Part shown: in pieces, positions 9,426 to 17,644 of the stretch
Position numbering within the stretch: the first letter of the stretch is position 1
Layout of the letters: every line of letters starts with the position of its first letter
NCBI RefSeq assembly: GCF_001592945.1
Contig: NZ_LRPB01000003.1
Location: 1 to 64,000, forward strand
DNA from: Roseivirga seohaensis
Lineage (GTDB): Bacteria > Bacteroidota > Bacteroidia > Cytophagales > Cyclobacteriaceae
Reading direction: 5' to 3'
DNA length: 64,000 bases
Notes under the pieces: generated by a model
Database searches by the model: none
The model's input: only the letters and a program-made list of their open reading frames with translations
Told to the model about the DNA's origin: nothing
Position numbers and translations under genes: made by a program

Positions 9426-9897
9426 ATTCTATTCTAAAATGAATCAATAAAATCGACAGAACCTGTTCCAGTGTGTTCAAATAAGGAGTTTTTACCTTTA
9501 GGATAAATGTGTCATTTTTAGCACTTGCATTGAAAGACCTAAGTCCTGAAACGCTACTTTTTTTCAATTCAGAAATCCAATATTGAGCAAATTTGTTACC
9601 GCCATCTCCTAAAACAACAAACCTTTTTTTTGACAACAACCTAGAAATACCATTATTCATTTTAATGGTAAAATCGGAAGACTCAAAATTGGAAACAGTT
9701 AAACTAAGTTTGATGTTAGTGTTCAACGCAGAAACAGAAGCACCTTTACTTATTTCAAGTAACAACCTCAATTTATCACTTTGAATAATACTTTTATTCG
9801 TTACCACTAAAAGGACACTATCAGAATAATTATCCAGCTTTACATTAAATTCATCTGCAATAGATTCAAGTAATTCTGCAATTCTTTTATCATTCAT
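9424..9897 (-). CDS. Hypothetical protein, soluble, about 157 residues
   Basis: I recognise no family. The protein has no signal peptide or membrane segment. It begins with MNDKRIAELLESIADEF (amphipathic helix) and alternates short charged helices and beta-like stretches (VLLVVTNK, RFVVLGDGG, FILKVKTPY). The start is the only good ATG. Downstream (minus sense) it shares the terminator with the aldo/keto reductase gene. Base composition is somewhat AT-richer than its neighbours. Could be a small accessory or regulatory protein; no context supports a role. Confidence 0.6.
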   Translation of the reverse strand: MNDKRIAELLESIADEFNVKLDNYSDSVLLVVTNKSIIQSDKLRLLLEISKGASVSALNTNIKLSLTVSNFESSDFTIKMNNGISRLLSKKRFVVLGDGGNKFAQYWISELKKSSVSGLRSFNASAKNDTFILKVKTPYLNTLEQVLSILLIHFRIE

Positions 9898-10107
9898 TAT
9901 TAATAAAATCTAATGCTCGGTTTAGCTTGTGCTTCCCTTATTGGTCGCTGTATCCACATACACAGCCTAATATAAAAAGCTTATTTCAATTTTACCTTTT
10001 GATTTTTAAAGCTTACTTCCACAGGGTTATAATAACCCATCTAACCTATAAAACAGAAGAGGTTACACCATTGCTGATGTAACCTCTTTTGTATTTTTAT
10101 GATTTAT
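9898..10107. other. Intergenic region with an orphan hairpin
   Basis: No gene is visible. A strong stem (AGAGGTTACA at 10058-10067 with TGTAACCTCT at 10078-10087, then TTTT) is oriented as a plus-strand terminator, although no plus-strand gene lies upstream of it. It may be a relic of a lost gene or the end of an unannotated small transcript. Confidence 0.4.
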
Positions 10108-10132
10108 AAAAAAACCCCGACCAGTCGGGGTT
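10108..10132 (-). terminator. Terminator of the cold-shock gene
   Basis: AACCCCGA and TCGGGGTT form an 8-bp stem with loop CCAG; on the minus strand it is followed by seven T residues, 28 nt past the cspA stop codon. Confidence 0.88.
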
Positions 10133-10159
10133 CAATAATCAAAAATCTATAATTCTTAA

Positions 10160-10351
10160 CTATATTTTCTTGACATTCACAGCGTTAAGTCCTTTACGAC
10201 CTTCTGCTTTCTCGAATTCAACTTTGTCGTCTTTGTCGATAGCATCGATTGTACCAGAAACGTGAACAAAGATTTCTTCACCAGATGCGTCATCAACGAT
10301 AAAGCCGAAGCCTTTATCATTGTTGAAGAATTTTACTACTCCTGTATTCAT
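10160..10351 (-). CDS. cspA: Cold-shock domain protein (CspA family)
   Basis: A 63-residue single cold-shock domain that binds single-stranded RNA/DNA and acts as an RNA chaperone. RNP1 (KGFGFI, about residues 13-18) and RNP2 (IFVHVS) are intact, and the start MNTGVVKFFN is the universal CspA start. A longer in-frame extension to 10435 runs through the promoter and is rejected. The gene has its own -7 box (10395-10402) and a strong terminator, giving a transcript of about 280 nt with a 5' leader of roughly 40 nt. Confidence 0.95.
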   Translation of the reverse strand: MNTGVVKFFNNDKGFGFIVDDASGEEIFVHVSGTIDAIDKDDKVEFEKAEGRKGLNAVNVKKI

Positions 10352-10394
10352 TGTAAATTGTAATAAGTAATTAAAAATTTTATTTGTATTACGG

Positions 10395-10424
10395 CAAATG
10401 TAGCTATTAGTTATGAAATCCAAT
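10395..10424 (-). promoter_or_regulatory. Putative cspA promoter
   Basis: Minus-strand TACATTTG (plus 10395-10402) is a perfect TAnnTTTG; ATTG lies 18 nt upstream (10421-10424) as an imperfect -33 box. It overlaps the start of the divergent phosphatase gene. Confidence 0.55.
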
Positions 10425-10928
10425 AAAACCAGCAATAAAAAACTGTATATCGTTCGTCATGCCAAATCTAGTTGGGGCAATCCGCATCTATCTGATTTTG
10501 AGCGACCTTTAAATCATCGTGGTAAAAATGATGCGCCAGATATGGGTCAGCGACTGGCCATGAAAGGCATCAAACCATCGCTTATCATATCCTCTCCTGC
10601 CAACAGGGCATTGACCACGGCAAAAGTAATTTCTGCTAAAATCGGTTATCCTGTTTCCTACATTATGGAAGAAGAAAGGCTTTATCATGCTTCTACCGGA
10701 ACCATTAAAACGCTGTTAAGCCGAGTGGATGATCAGCACAACACAGTTATGATTTTTGGCCATAACCCTGGGTTGACTTACTTGATCAACGAAATCAGTC
10801 ATTTTGATTTAGACAATCTACCCACCTGTGCGGTATGCGGTATTGAGTTTGAAATGGAAAGTTGGAAAGATATTCACAGTACTAAAGGTCATCAGTTTTA
10901 TTACGATTACCCGAAATCGCAGCAATGA
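10413..10928 (+). CDS. SixA-like histidine phosphatase
   Basis: A 171-residue member of the histidine phosphatase (phosphoglycerate mutase-like) superfamily, SixA branch. The phosphohistidine motif is YIVRHAKSSW (about residues 13-22), and the second catalytic His lies in GHNPGLT. SixA-type enzymes remove phosphate from phosphohistidine on phosphotransfer proteins; related ones act on small phosphoesters, so substrate is uncertain. The gene is divergent from cspA with overlapping promoter DNA (start only 61 nt away). Confidence 0.82.
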   Translation: MKSNKTSNKKLYIVRHAKSSWGNPHLSDFERPLNHRGKNDAPDMGQRLAMKGIKPSLIISSPANRALTTAKVISAKIGYPVSYIMEEERLYHASTGTIKTLLSRVDDQHNTVMIFGHNPGLTYLINEISHFDLDNLPTCAVCGIEFEMESWKDIHSTKGHQFYYDYPKSQQ

Positions 10929-11371
10929 TCTTCTCTTATAAAACGGGTCGCTCCTACGGAGCTTAACTATCTATTCATTTGACCCTAAGCTACAAACGGT
11001 AAGTCCCGCTGGGACTAGAGTAGTTTGTATTCTCGAATCTATGATCAAAAGCCTACCAAAGAGTAAAAGATACACATTTAAAATGCATCATAATTTTTAA
11101 GAAAACTAACCTCGTAGAGGTGGCCTGATTGTAACATAATCCACTAATCGCCAACAAGCCCCATCGGGGCGACCTGCTAAGATTGCCGCTAAAGCATACC
11201 CCAGTTCCAAAAATCCAATCATACCTGAGGACAAAGCCAGTCCATTAAGACACCCCATGTATCCGTGATGAAGCTAACCTCGTAGAGGCGGCCTGATTGT
11301 AGAATAGCCGCTAACGAACGAACCTTAAGCCCCATCGGGGCGACCCGATAAAACTTCAAGACTAATCTAAA
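10929..11371. repeat. Cluster of REP-like palindromes between convergent genes
   Basis: Six short hairpins, each with a 5-6 bp stem and 3-nt loop: GCTCCTACGGAGC (10950-10962), AGTCCCGCTGGGACT (11002-11016), ACCTCGTAGAGGT (11109-11121), GCCCCATCGGGGC (11158-11170), ACCTCGTAGAGGC (11277-11289, last pair imperfect) and GCCCCATCGGGGC (11329-11341). The third/fourth and fifth/sixth are two copies of one composite unit about 170 bp apart with shared flanks (CTAACCTCGTAGAGG, GGCCTGATTGTA). The stretch has no gene and lies between convergent genes, the usual home of REP/BIME-type repeats. Confidence 0.7.
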
Positions 11372-12424
11372 TCACAAAACCTGTTTCAGAAGTTGGATGT
11401 AAAACTCAATTCCCTCTTCTATTTCATGGATGAAAACAAATTCATCGGCTGTATGCGATCGTGCCGAATCGCCAACACCGAGCTTTAATGAAGGATAAGG
11501 CATTAGCGCCTGATCCGACATTGTTGGAGAGCCATACGTTTTTCCACCCAAAGCAATTCCCGCCTGAACAATCGGATGATCCATTGGAATGGAGGATGGA
11601 TTCAATCTGGTAGATCGTGGTTCCACTTTGGATTTAACATGCGCTCTAATAATTTCTAAAATTTGGGTATTTGAATAGCAATCTGTACTGCGCACATCAA
11701 CTACAAACTTGCATTCATCAGGCACTACATTGTGCTGCTGGCCCGCATTAATCATCGTTACCGACATTCGCACTGGCCCCAAGGTTTTCGAAACTTCATC
11801 AAAGGCATAAGTACGAAACCATTCAATATCTTTCATGGCTTTGTAAATGGCGTTTTCGCCTTCATTTCGGGCAGCGTGGCCAGATTTTCCGATGGCTACA
11901 CAGTCCAGAACCATCAATCCTTTTTCCGCTATCGCCAAATCAAGCAAAGTAGGCTCGCCCACTATGGCGAAATCTATATCTCCCAGTTCTTCTAGAATAC
12001 TTTCCACCCCATTCTTCCCAGAAATTTCTTCTTCGGCTGTAGCCGCCAAAATCAAATTGTATTTTAGGTCAGGAGCATGAGAGAAATGTAGAAAACAAAC
12101 CATGAGAGAAACCAGACTGGCTCCAGCATCATTGCTTCCCAAGCCGTAAAGTTTTCCATCTTTCACCTCCGGAAAAAATGGATCTTTGATGTAGCCCACA
12201 TTCGGTTTTACGGTGTCGTGATGCGAGTTGAGCAAAATGGTGGGTTTACTGGCATCGAAATGTAAGTTCTTCACCCAGACGTTATTGCCTTTTCTTTGGG
12301 TTGAAATTCCTTTATTCTGAAAAAAGGATTGAATCAAATCGGCCGTTTTATCCTCTTCTTTGCTGAAAGAAGGAATAGCAATAAGCTGTTTTAGTAATTC
12401 GATTGCCTCGTTGAATAACTGCAT
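11372..12424 (-). CDS. argE: M20 family deacylase of the arginine operon (N-acyl-citrulline/ornithine type)
   Basis: A 350-residue dinuclear zinc amidohydrolase. Metal and catalytic motifs are visible: LLNSHHDTVKP (His and Asp), GLGSNDAGASLV (bridging Asp), ATAEEEISGKNG (catalytic Glu-Glu pair) and the later zinc His in SHTADEFV. Last gene of the arginine operon, 1 nt after argB. Because the carbamoyltransferase here uses acylated ornithine, the expected substrate is N-acyl-L-citrulline (acetyl or succinyl) rather than N-acetylornithine; this is inferred from pathway logic. argH is not in the window; the REP-like cluster follows instead. Confidence 0.85.
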   Translation of the reverse strand: MQLFNEAIELLKQLIAIPSFSKEEDKTADLIQSFFQNKGISTQRKGNNVWVKNLHFDASKPTILLNSHHDTVKPNVGYIKDPFFPEVKDGKLYGLGSNDAGASLVSLMVCFLHFSHAPDLKYNLILAATAEEEISGKNGVESILEELGDIDFAIVGEPTLLDLAIAEKGLMVLDCVAIGKSGHAARNEGENAIYKAMKDIEWFRTYAFDEVSKTLGPVRMSVTMINAGQQHNVVPDECKFVVDVRSTDCYSNTQILEIIRAHVKSKVEPRSTRLNPSSIPMDHPIVQAGIALGGKTYGSPTMSDQALMPYPSLKLGVGDSARSHTADEFVFIHEIEEGIEFYIQLLKQVL

Positions 12425-12425
12425 T

Positions 12426-13211
12426 TTAATTGGTGATTAGAGTTCCAGATTGGTCATTGGCCAAGGCTGGTAAGTTTTCAAAAGAACCGATTCTCACCGA
12501 TTTAGCACCATGAGCCAAGGCCAATAAAGCGCAATCCATTTTGGGAAGCATGCCTTCATTGACCACTCCGCGCTCTTTTAGTTCTGCTACTTCTGCCCTT
12601 TTAATTTCAGGAATTACAATTTTATTTTCGAAATCGGAAAGTACACCAGGTTGCTCGAAGCAGTAAATCAATTTCACTTCAAATTGCTGCGCCAAAGCAG
12701 CTGCCACAGAAGCCGCAATGGTATCGGCATTCGTATTGAGCATATGACCTTCGCCATCGTGGGTCAAAGGTGCCAACACAGGGATTAGTCCCGAATCGAT
12801 AAGGTTTTTAAGTATTTCAGTATTGATATTTTCTGGCTTTACATCGCCTACAAACCCATAATCAATTGCTCCAACGGGTCTTTTTGTAGCAGGAATTACA
12901 TTGGCATCCGCACCAGTGAGGCCAATGGCGTTTACCTTCAAGGCTTGAAGTTTACTAACGATTCGCTTACTCACCAAGCCACCATACACCATGGTCACCA
13001 AATCAATGGTTTCCGCATCGGTAATTCTTCGTCCGTCAATCATTTTGGCTTCAATGCCCAATCTCTTACCAAAGTCGGAAGCAATTTTTCCACCTCCGTG
13101 AATTAGAATTTTCTCTCCTTCTAAAGTTGAAAACGATTTTAGAAAAGCATTTAAAGCCGATGCTTCATCAATTACCTTTCCCCCAACTTTAACAATGGTA
13201 AGTTTTTTCAT
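12426..13211 (-). CDS. argB: N-acylglutamate kinase ArgB
   Basis: A 261-residue amino-acid kinase that phosphorylates the gamma-carboxylate of N-acyl-glutamate with ATP. The N-terminal VKVGGKVID (ATP site), the substrate-side ILIHGGGKIAS (about residues 35-45), and the C-terminal LNTNADTIAASVA are typical. The stop is 1 nt from the start of the M20 gene. In Bacteroidota with succinylated intermediates ArgB is expected to accept N-succinylglutamate, but nothing in this protein alone shows that. A 142-nt gap filled with palindromes separates it from argF'. Confidence 0.9.
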   Translation of the reverse strand: MKKLTIVKVGGKVIDEASALNAFLKSFSTLEGEKILIHGGGKIASDFGKRLGIEAKMIDGRRITDAETIDLVTMVYGGLVSKRIVSKLQALKVNAIGLTGADANVIPATKRPVGAIDYGFVGDVKPENINTEILKNLIDSGLIPVLAPLTHDGEGHMLNTNADTIAASVAAALAQQFEVKLIYCFEQPGVLSDFENKIVIPEIKRAEVAELKERGVVNEGMLPKMDCALLALAHGAKSVRIGSFENLPALANDQSGTLITN

Positions 13212-13353
13212 TTTTCTTATTTATTTGGCCTCTCCCTAAATCCCTCTCCTAGGAGAGGGACTTTACAGACTGCGAGTGTGTAGTGGATCTCTCCAAACTG
13301 GCAGTCTGTAAGCCTTCCCCCTCGGGGAATTCCGAAGTTTCGGAAGGATGGGG
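13212..13353. repeat. Composite palindromic repeat inside the arginine operon
   Basis: Contains a perfect 20-bp palindrome (TCCCTCTCCT/AGGAGAGGGA, 13241-13260), an 11-bp stem (TTACAGACTGC at 13263-13273 with GCAGTCTGTAA at 13301-13311) and two adjacent hairpins TTCCCC/GGGGAA (13315-13329) and TTCCGAA/TTCGGAA (13330-13345), ending against the argF' stop codon (13354). It would fold into stable RNA within the operon transcript. Related palindromic fragments occur at 61903-61918 and 62017-62040, so it appears to be a dispersed repeat. Confidence 0.65.
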
Positions 13354-14295
13354 CTACATTAACAATTCGTAAAACACCGCTTGAGCTGCGTAAACTCGGT
13401 TTTCAGCTTGTTCTAAATGAATGGCATTTGGTCCATCTAAAATTTCATCTTTAATCACCAAGCCACGTCTTACGGGCAAACAGTGCATCACTTTCGCGTT
13501 TTCAGTCAATTCCAATTGCTTCGAACCGAAAGTCCAGCTTTCATCCTGAGATAAAATTTGGCCATAGTCATCATAAGACGACCAGTTCTTCACATACACA
13601 AAATCGGCATCTTTAAGCGCCTCTGCTTGGTCATGAAAAACTGGTACACCTTGGCGAAACTCTTCTGCCAAATCATAGCCCTCTGGATTGGCAATACTGA
13701 AATCAACGTCAGCTTTTCCCATCCATTCTGCAAAAGAATTGGGAACTGCTTGCGGTAAAGCCTTTACATGTGGCGCCCAAGTCAGCACTACTTTGGGTTT
13801 GTGCGTTGCTGTCCATTGCTCTTTGATCGTAATCAAATCGGCCAAGCTCTGTAATGGATGTCTGGTGCCGCTTTCCAAACTCACAATGGGAACTCCCGCA
13901 TATTTAATAAAGGCATTCAAGAGCTTTTCTGAATAGTCCGCTTCTTTCGATTTCAATTCAGGAAAAGTACGCACCCCCAACACATCAAAATAACGTCCCA
14001 TTACAGCTGCAGCCTCCTTAATGTGTTCGGCCTTATCGCCATTCATCACCACACCATCTTCAAACTCTAAAGCCCAGCCGTCTTTCCCTATATCGAGCAC
14101 AATGGCTTGAGCCCCTAGATTTTGAGCCGCCACCTGAGAACTCAAACGTGTTCTCAAGCTCGGGTTGAAGAAAATCAAACCGATTCTTTTGCCTTCGGCC
14201 AATTTGGTTTGAAATGGATTTGCCTTTAACGACAAAGCCTTTTCAACCAGTGCATTTATATTTTGTACGTCTTTTACTGAAGTGAAATTTTTCAT
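13354..14295 (-). CDS. argF': N-acyl-L-ornithine carbamoyltransferase (ArgF', probably succinyl type)
   Basis: A 313-residue transcarbamylase that transfers carbamoyl phosphate to an acylated ornithine. Carbamoyl-phosphate motif FFNPSLRTR (about 42-50), HPLQSLADL, and the C-terminal MHCLPVRRG are visible. The sequence PKVVLTWAPH and PNSFAEWM are close to the Bacteroides N-succinylornithine enzyme as I recall it. The residue that separates acetyl (Glu) from succinyl (Pro, or Ser/Val in mutants) specificity aligns with Ala89 in NGDKAEHI, arguing against a strict acetylornithine enzyme. Followed by the palindromic repeat before argB. Confidence 0.88.
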   Translation of the reverse strand: MKNFTSVKDVQNINALVEKALSLKANPFQTKLAEGKRIGLIFFNPSLRTRLSSQVAAQNLGAQAIVLDIGKDGWALEFEDGVVMNGDKAEHIKEAAAVMGRYFDVLGVRTFPELKSKEADYSEKLLNAFIKYAGVPIVSLESGTRHPLQSLADLITIKEQWTATHKPKVVLTWAPHVKALPQAVPNSFAEWMGKADVDFSIANPEGYDLAEEFRQGVPVFHDQAEALKDADFVYVKNWSSYDDYGQILSQDESWTFGSKQLELTENAKVMHCLPVRRGLVIKDEILDGPNAIHLEQAENRVYAAQAVFYELLM

Positions 14296-14361
14296 TCTTT
14301 TTTATTCGTTGCGGAAATGAATTCAATCATTCCTACATTTTGAGATCGTAATTCTGACCTC

Positions 14362-15489
14362 TTATTTGTTTAACTCTATACTTAATGCGGCTAAAAACTG
14401 ATCCAGTTCGGCCTTGCTAATGTTCAGCGGTGGTAATAAACGAATCGTGTTTTTATTTGAAGCCGAACCAGTGAAAATGCCATGTTCAAAAATCAAGGCT
14501 TTACGCAAAGCCGCCACATCAAAATCAAATTCAGCACCAATCATTAGGCCCTTTCCTCGGACTTCCTTCACTTGTTCAATTTTCTTCAATTCGGTTTCAA
14601 GGTAAGTGCCCATTTCGGTAGCATTCTTGAGTAAGTGTTCTTCCTCTATCACTTCCAAAACTGCAAGCGAAGCAGCACAAGCCAAATGATTTCCTCCGAA
14701 AGTGGTGCCCAACATGCCATGCCAAGGCTCAATTTCTGGTGAAATCAAAACACAACCCACTGGAAAGCCATTGCCCATTCCTTTTGCCATGGTAATAATA
14801 TCAGGACGCACTACAGAATGCTGATGAGCGAAGAACTTACCTGTTCTTCCAGCCCCCGACTGTACTTCGTCCAGAATTAATACGGCTTCATACTTATCGC
14901 AGAGTTCGCGAGCTCTGGCTAAAAAGGCATCGTTTGGCGAATACAGCCCAGCAACTCCTTGAATGCCTTCAATAATTACACCTGCTACTTCATCATCAAA
15001 AGCTGAAGTTAAAGCCTCCAAATCATTCAAAGGCACAAAAACCACCTCGTGACCACTGTTGAATGGCGCTACGATTTTAGGATTGTCAGTTGCGGCAACT
15101 GCTCCAGAGGTTCTCCCATGAAAAGCATTTTCAACCGCAATAATTTTGCGTTTTCCAGTATGAAAAGAGGCCAGTTTTAATGCATTTTCATTGGCTTCGG
15201 CACCAGAGCTACACATAAAAAACTGGTAGTCGTAGTAGCCTGAAATTCGGCCCATCGCTTCGGCCAATTGATCTTGCAATGAATTTTGAACTGCATTGGA
15301 ATAGAAACCAATTTTAGATAATTGATCTGTAATTCGTTTCACGTAATGCGGATGGGTATGACCAATGGAAATAACCGCATGACCACCATATAAATCCAAA
15401 TACTCTTTCCCTTCTTTATCCCAAAGTTTGGCTCCAAGCGCACGCACAGGCTCAATTGGGTAAAGCGGATAAACATCAAATAATTTCAT
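14362..15489 (-). CDS. argD: N-acylornithine aminotransferase ArgD
   Basis: A 375-residue PLP-dependent class III aminotransferase converting N-acyl-glutamate semialdehyde to N-acylornithine with glutamate. Visible: SSGAEANENALKLA (phosphate binding), FHGRTSGA, the ILDEVQSGAGRTG stretch (PLP-ring Asp) and the Schiff-base Lys in TMAKGMGNGFPVGC. I prefer the start MKLFDVYP (15489) over the ATG three codons earlier, which would nearly touch argC. It lies 9 nt after argC and 66 nt before argF' in the operon. Confidence 0.9.
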   Translation of the reverse strand: MKLFDVYPLYPIEPVRALGAKLWDKEGKEYLDLYGGHAVISIGHTHPHYVKRITDQLSKIGFYSNAVQNSLQDQLAEAMGRISGYYDYQFFMCSSGAEANENALKLASFHTGKRKIIAVENAFHGRTSGAVAATDNPKIVAPFNSGHEVVFVPLNDLEALTSAFDDEVAGVIIEGIQGVAGLYSPNDAFLARARELCDKYEAVLILDEVQSGAGRTGKFFAHQHSVVRPDIITMAKGMGNGFPVGCVLISPEIEPWHGMLGTTFGGNHLACAASLAVLEVIEEEHLLKNATEMGTYLETELKKIEQVKEVRGKGLMIGAEFDFDVAALRKALIFEHGIFTGSASNKNTIRLLPPLNISKAELDQFLAALSIELNK

Positions 15490-15498
15490 AGTTATCAA

Positions 15499-16452
15499 TT
15501 AAAAAGCACTTGGTTTTAAGTTCAAGCCTAGTTTTTCAGGCAAACCAAACATTAAATTCATGTTTTGTACGGCCTGACCGCTAGCACCTTTGAGTAGGTT
15601 ATCAATCGCAGAGTGGATCACCAAATAGCTGCCATGTTTTTCAAGATGAAGCACACACTTATTAGTGTTCACTACTTGTTTCACATCAATGGCCGCATCG
15701 CTTACCCAAGTAAAGGGATGGTCTTCATAATATTCCTTATACACCTGAATGGCTTCTTCCAAAGGCCACTCGCAATGCTGATAGGCCGTCACAAAAATGC
15801 CTCTAGTGAAGTTTCCTCTGTAAGGCACAAAGTTGATGGGCTTATCGAACCAAGGCTGAAGCTGTTGAAGGCTTTTCCCAGTCTCATCCATGTGTTGGTG
15901 GGTGAAAACTTTATAAGCCGAAACATTACTGTCGCGCCAGCTAAAATGGGTACTGGCCGAAGGTTGAACTCCTGCACCTGTTGAGCCCGTCATGCCAGAA
16001 AGGTGTACTTCTCTCAACATTCCGTTATAGGCCAAAGGCAGCAAAGCCAACTGAATGGCCGTGGCAAAACAACCAGGATTGGCCAAGAAACGGGCATTTT
16101 TAATTTCGTCACGATTAAGTTCGGGCAAGCCATAAACGGCTTCATTACTCATTCTGAAATCATGGCTTAAGTCAATAATCTTGACCGTATCTGGCACTTG
16201 ATTCTCCTTCATAAATTCTGAAGAAGCACCATGTCCCATGCAAAGGAAAAGCAGATCAATATCGAAATGGATCTGATCCGTAAAGCAAAGTTCGCTATCT
16301 CCCAAAAGGTCGGTGTGCACATTATGAATAGGTAAACCTACCTGACTTCGGCTGTGGGCAAAAATGACCTCCACCTCAGGATGATGAATCAGTAAACGCA
16401 GCAACTCACCTCCTGTATAGCCTGCTGCTCCAACTATTCCTGCTCTAATCAT
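15499..16452 (-). CDS. argC: N-acyl-gamma-glutamyl-phosphate reductase ArgC
   Basis: A 317-residue NADPH-dependent reductase that makes N-acyl-glutamate semialdehyde. The N-terminus has GAAGYTGGELLRLL (dinucleotide binding) and the catalytic Cys is in NPGCFATAIQLALLPL (about residue 130). The catalytic His region HQHMDETGKSL is also visible. Its start overlaps the end of argG by 8 bp, indicating translational coupling. Size is that of the short bacterial type. Confidence 0.92.
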   Translation of the reverse strand: MIRAGIVGAAGYTGGELLRLLIHHPEVEVIFAHSRSQVGLPIHNVHTDLLGDSELCFTDQIHFDIDLLFLCMGHGASSEFMKENQVPDTVKIIDLSHDFRMSNEAVYGLPELNRDEIKNARFLANPGCFATAIQLALLPLAYNGMLREVHLSGMTGSTGAGVQPSASTHFSWRDSNVSAYKVFTHQHMDETGKSLQQLQPWFDKPINFVPYRGNFTRGIFVTAYQHCEWPLEEAIQVYKEYYEDHPFTWVSDAAIDVKQVVNTNKCVLHLEKHGSYLVIHSAIDNLLKGASGQAVQNMNLMFGLPEKLGLNLKPSAF

Positions 16453-17644
16453 TTTCTTGATTTACTTGGTGGTAAATGGCACTTTGGTTACCGAAAATCT
16501 TTGCAAAGCCTTTTACGTCATCACCCGTCCAAGCATTGTTCATTTCTCCGTAGTTGCCAAATTTGGCCGACATCAAATCATGCTCAGATTCAATTCCAAT
16601 GAGCTGATAACGGTAAGGTAAAAGCTTGAAAAATGCTTTTCCAGTCACAAATTTCTGACTGCTTTCCATCATAGTTTCCAAATCACGCATTACAGGATCC
16701 ATAAACTGCCCTTCGTGCAGCCAGTTGCCATAAAATGCGGCCACTTGGTCTTTCCAGTAAATTTGCCATTTAGTCAAAATATGTTTCTCCAAAGCCTGAT
16801 GTGCTTTGATGGTAAGGATGGCAGCCGAAGCCTCAAAACCCACCCTTCCTTTAATTCCAATAATGGTATCACCCACATGGATATCGCGACCAATGCCAAA
16901 AGGTGCTGCTATTTTCTCTAAAGCCTGAATGGCTTCATATGAATGTGTAAACTCAGTTCCGTTTATCGACTTCAACTCACCTTTTACAAAGCCCAATTCT
17001 AAATCCTCTTCCACTGTTTTGGTTACTTGAGTGGGCCAAGCTTCTTCAGGTAAATAACCTTTAGAAGTCAATGTTTCTTTTCCTCCAACCGATGTTCCCC
17101 AAAGGCCTTTGTTAATAGAATAAGCCGATTTCGAAAAGTCCATATCTACACCTTTCGATTTCAGGTAAGCGATTTCTTCTTCTCTCGAAAGTCGCATATC
17201 TCGAATGGGCGTGATGATTTCCGCGTCAGGTAAGTAGGTTTGGAAAATCATATCAAAACGGACTTGGTCGTTTCCAGCACCAGTGCTTCCGTGCGCTATA
17301 TATTCAGGGTTAAGTGTTTTGGCATATTTGGCAATTGCCATGGCTTGACTCACCCTTTCGGCACTTACAGAAAGTGGATAAGTACTGTTTTTCAATATGT
17401 TACCAAAAATCAAATATTTGATTACACTTGAGTAATAGTTAGAAGTTTCTTCAATGGTTTTATGGCTGGTTACACCCATCGCATAAGCGCGCTTTTCTAC
17501 TTCGTCTAGTTCTTGCTGAGAAAAACCACCCGTATTTACCAATACCGAATGGATTTCTAAACCGCGTTCTTCGCTTAAATATTTTACACAATAAGAGGTG
17601 TCGAGCCCTCCGCTATAGGCTAAAACTACTTTCTTCTTATTCAT
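16445..17644 (-). CDS. argG: Argininosuccinate synthase ArgG
   Basis: A 399-residue ATP-dependent ligase joining citrulline and aspartate. The PP-loop-like AYSGGLDTSYC (about residues 8-18) binds ATP, and GSTGAGNDQVRFD marks the citrulline/aspartate site. An in-frame ATG one codon earlier (17647) is equally possible. It overlaps the GNAT gene at its start and argC at its end by several bases, so translation is probably coupled. argH, which would use the product, is not in the window. Confidence 0.93.
   Translation of the reverse strand: MNKKKVVLAYSGGLDTSYCVKYLSEERGLEIHSVLVNTGGFSQQELDEVEKRAYAMGVTSHKTIEETSNYYSSVIKYLIFGNILKNSTYPLSVSAERVSQAMAIAKYAKTLNPEYIAHGSTGAGNDQVRFDMIFQTYLPDAEIITPIRDMRLSREEEIAYLKSKGVDMDFSKSAYSINKGLWGTSVGGKETLTSKGYLPEEAWPTQVTKTVEEDLELGFVKGELKSINGTEFTHSYEAIQALEKIAAPFGIGRDIHVGDTIIGIKGRVGFEASAAILTIKAHQALEKHILTKWQIYWKDQVAAFYGNWLHEGQFMDPVMRDLETMMESSQKFVTGKAFFKLLPYRYQLIGIESEHDLMSAKFGNYGEMNNAWTGDDVKGFAKIFGNQSAIYHQVNQEND

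Noticed and set aside
10352-10435. N-terminal extension of the cold-shock protein
   Set aside because: Cold-shock proteins start at the MNTGVVKFF position, and the extension contains a perfect -7 promoter box.
10929-11371. CRISPR-like array
   Set aside because: Repeat units are palindromes of different sequence with irregular spacing and only two composite copies; no cas genes are present.
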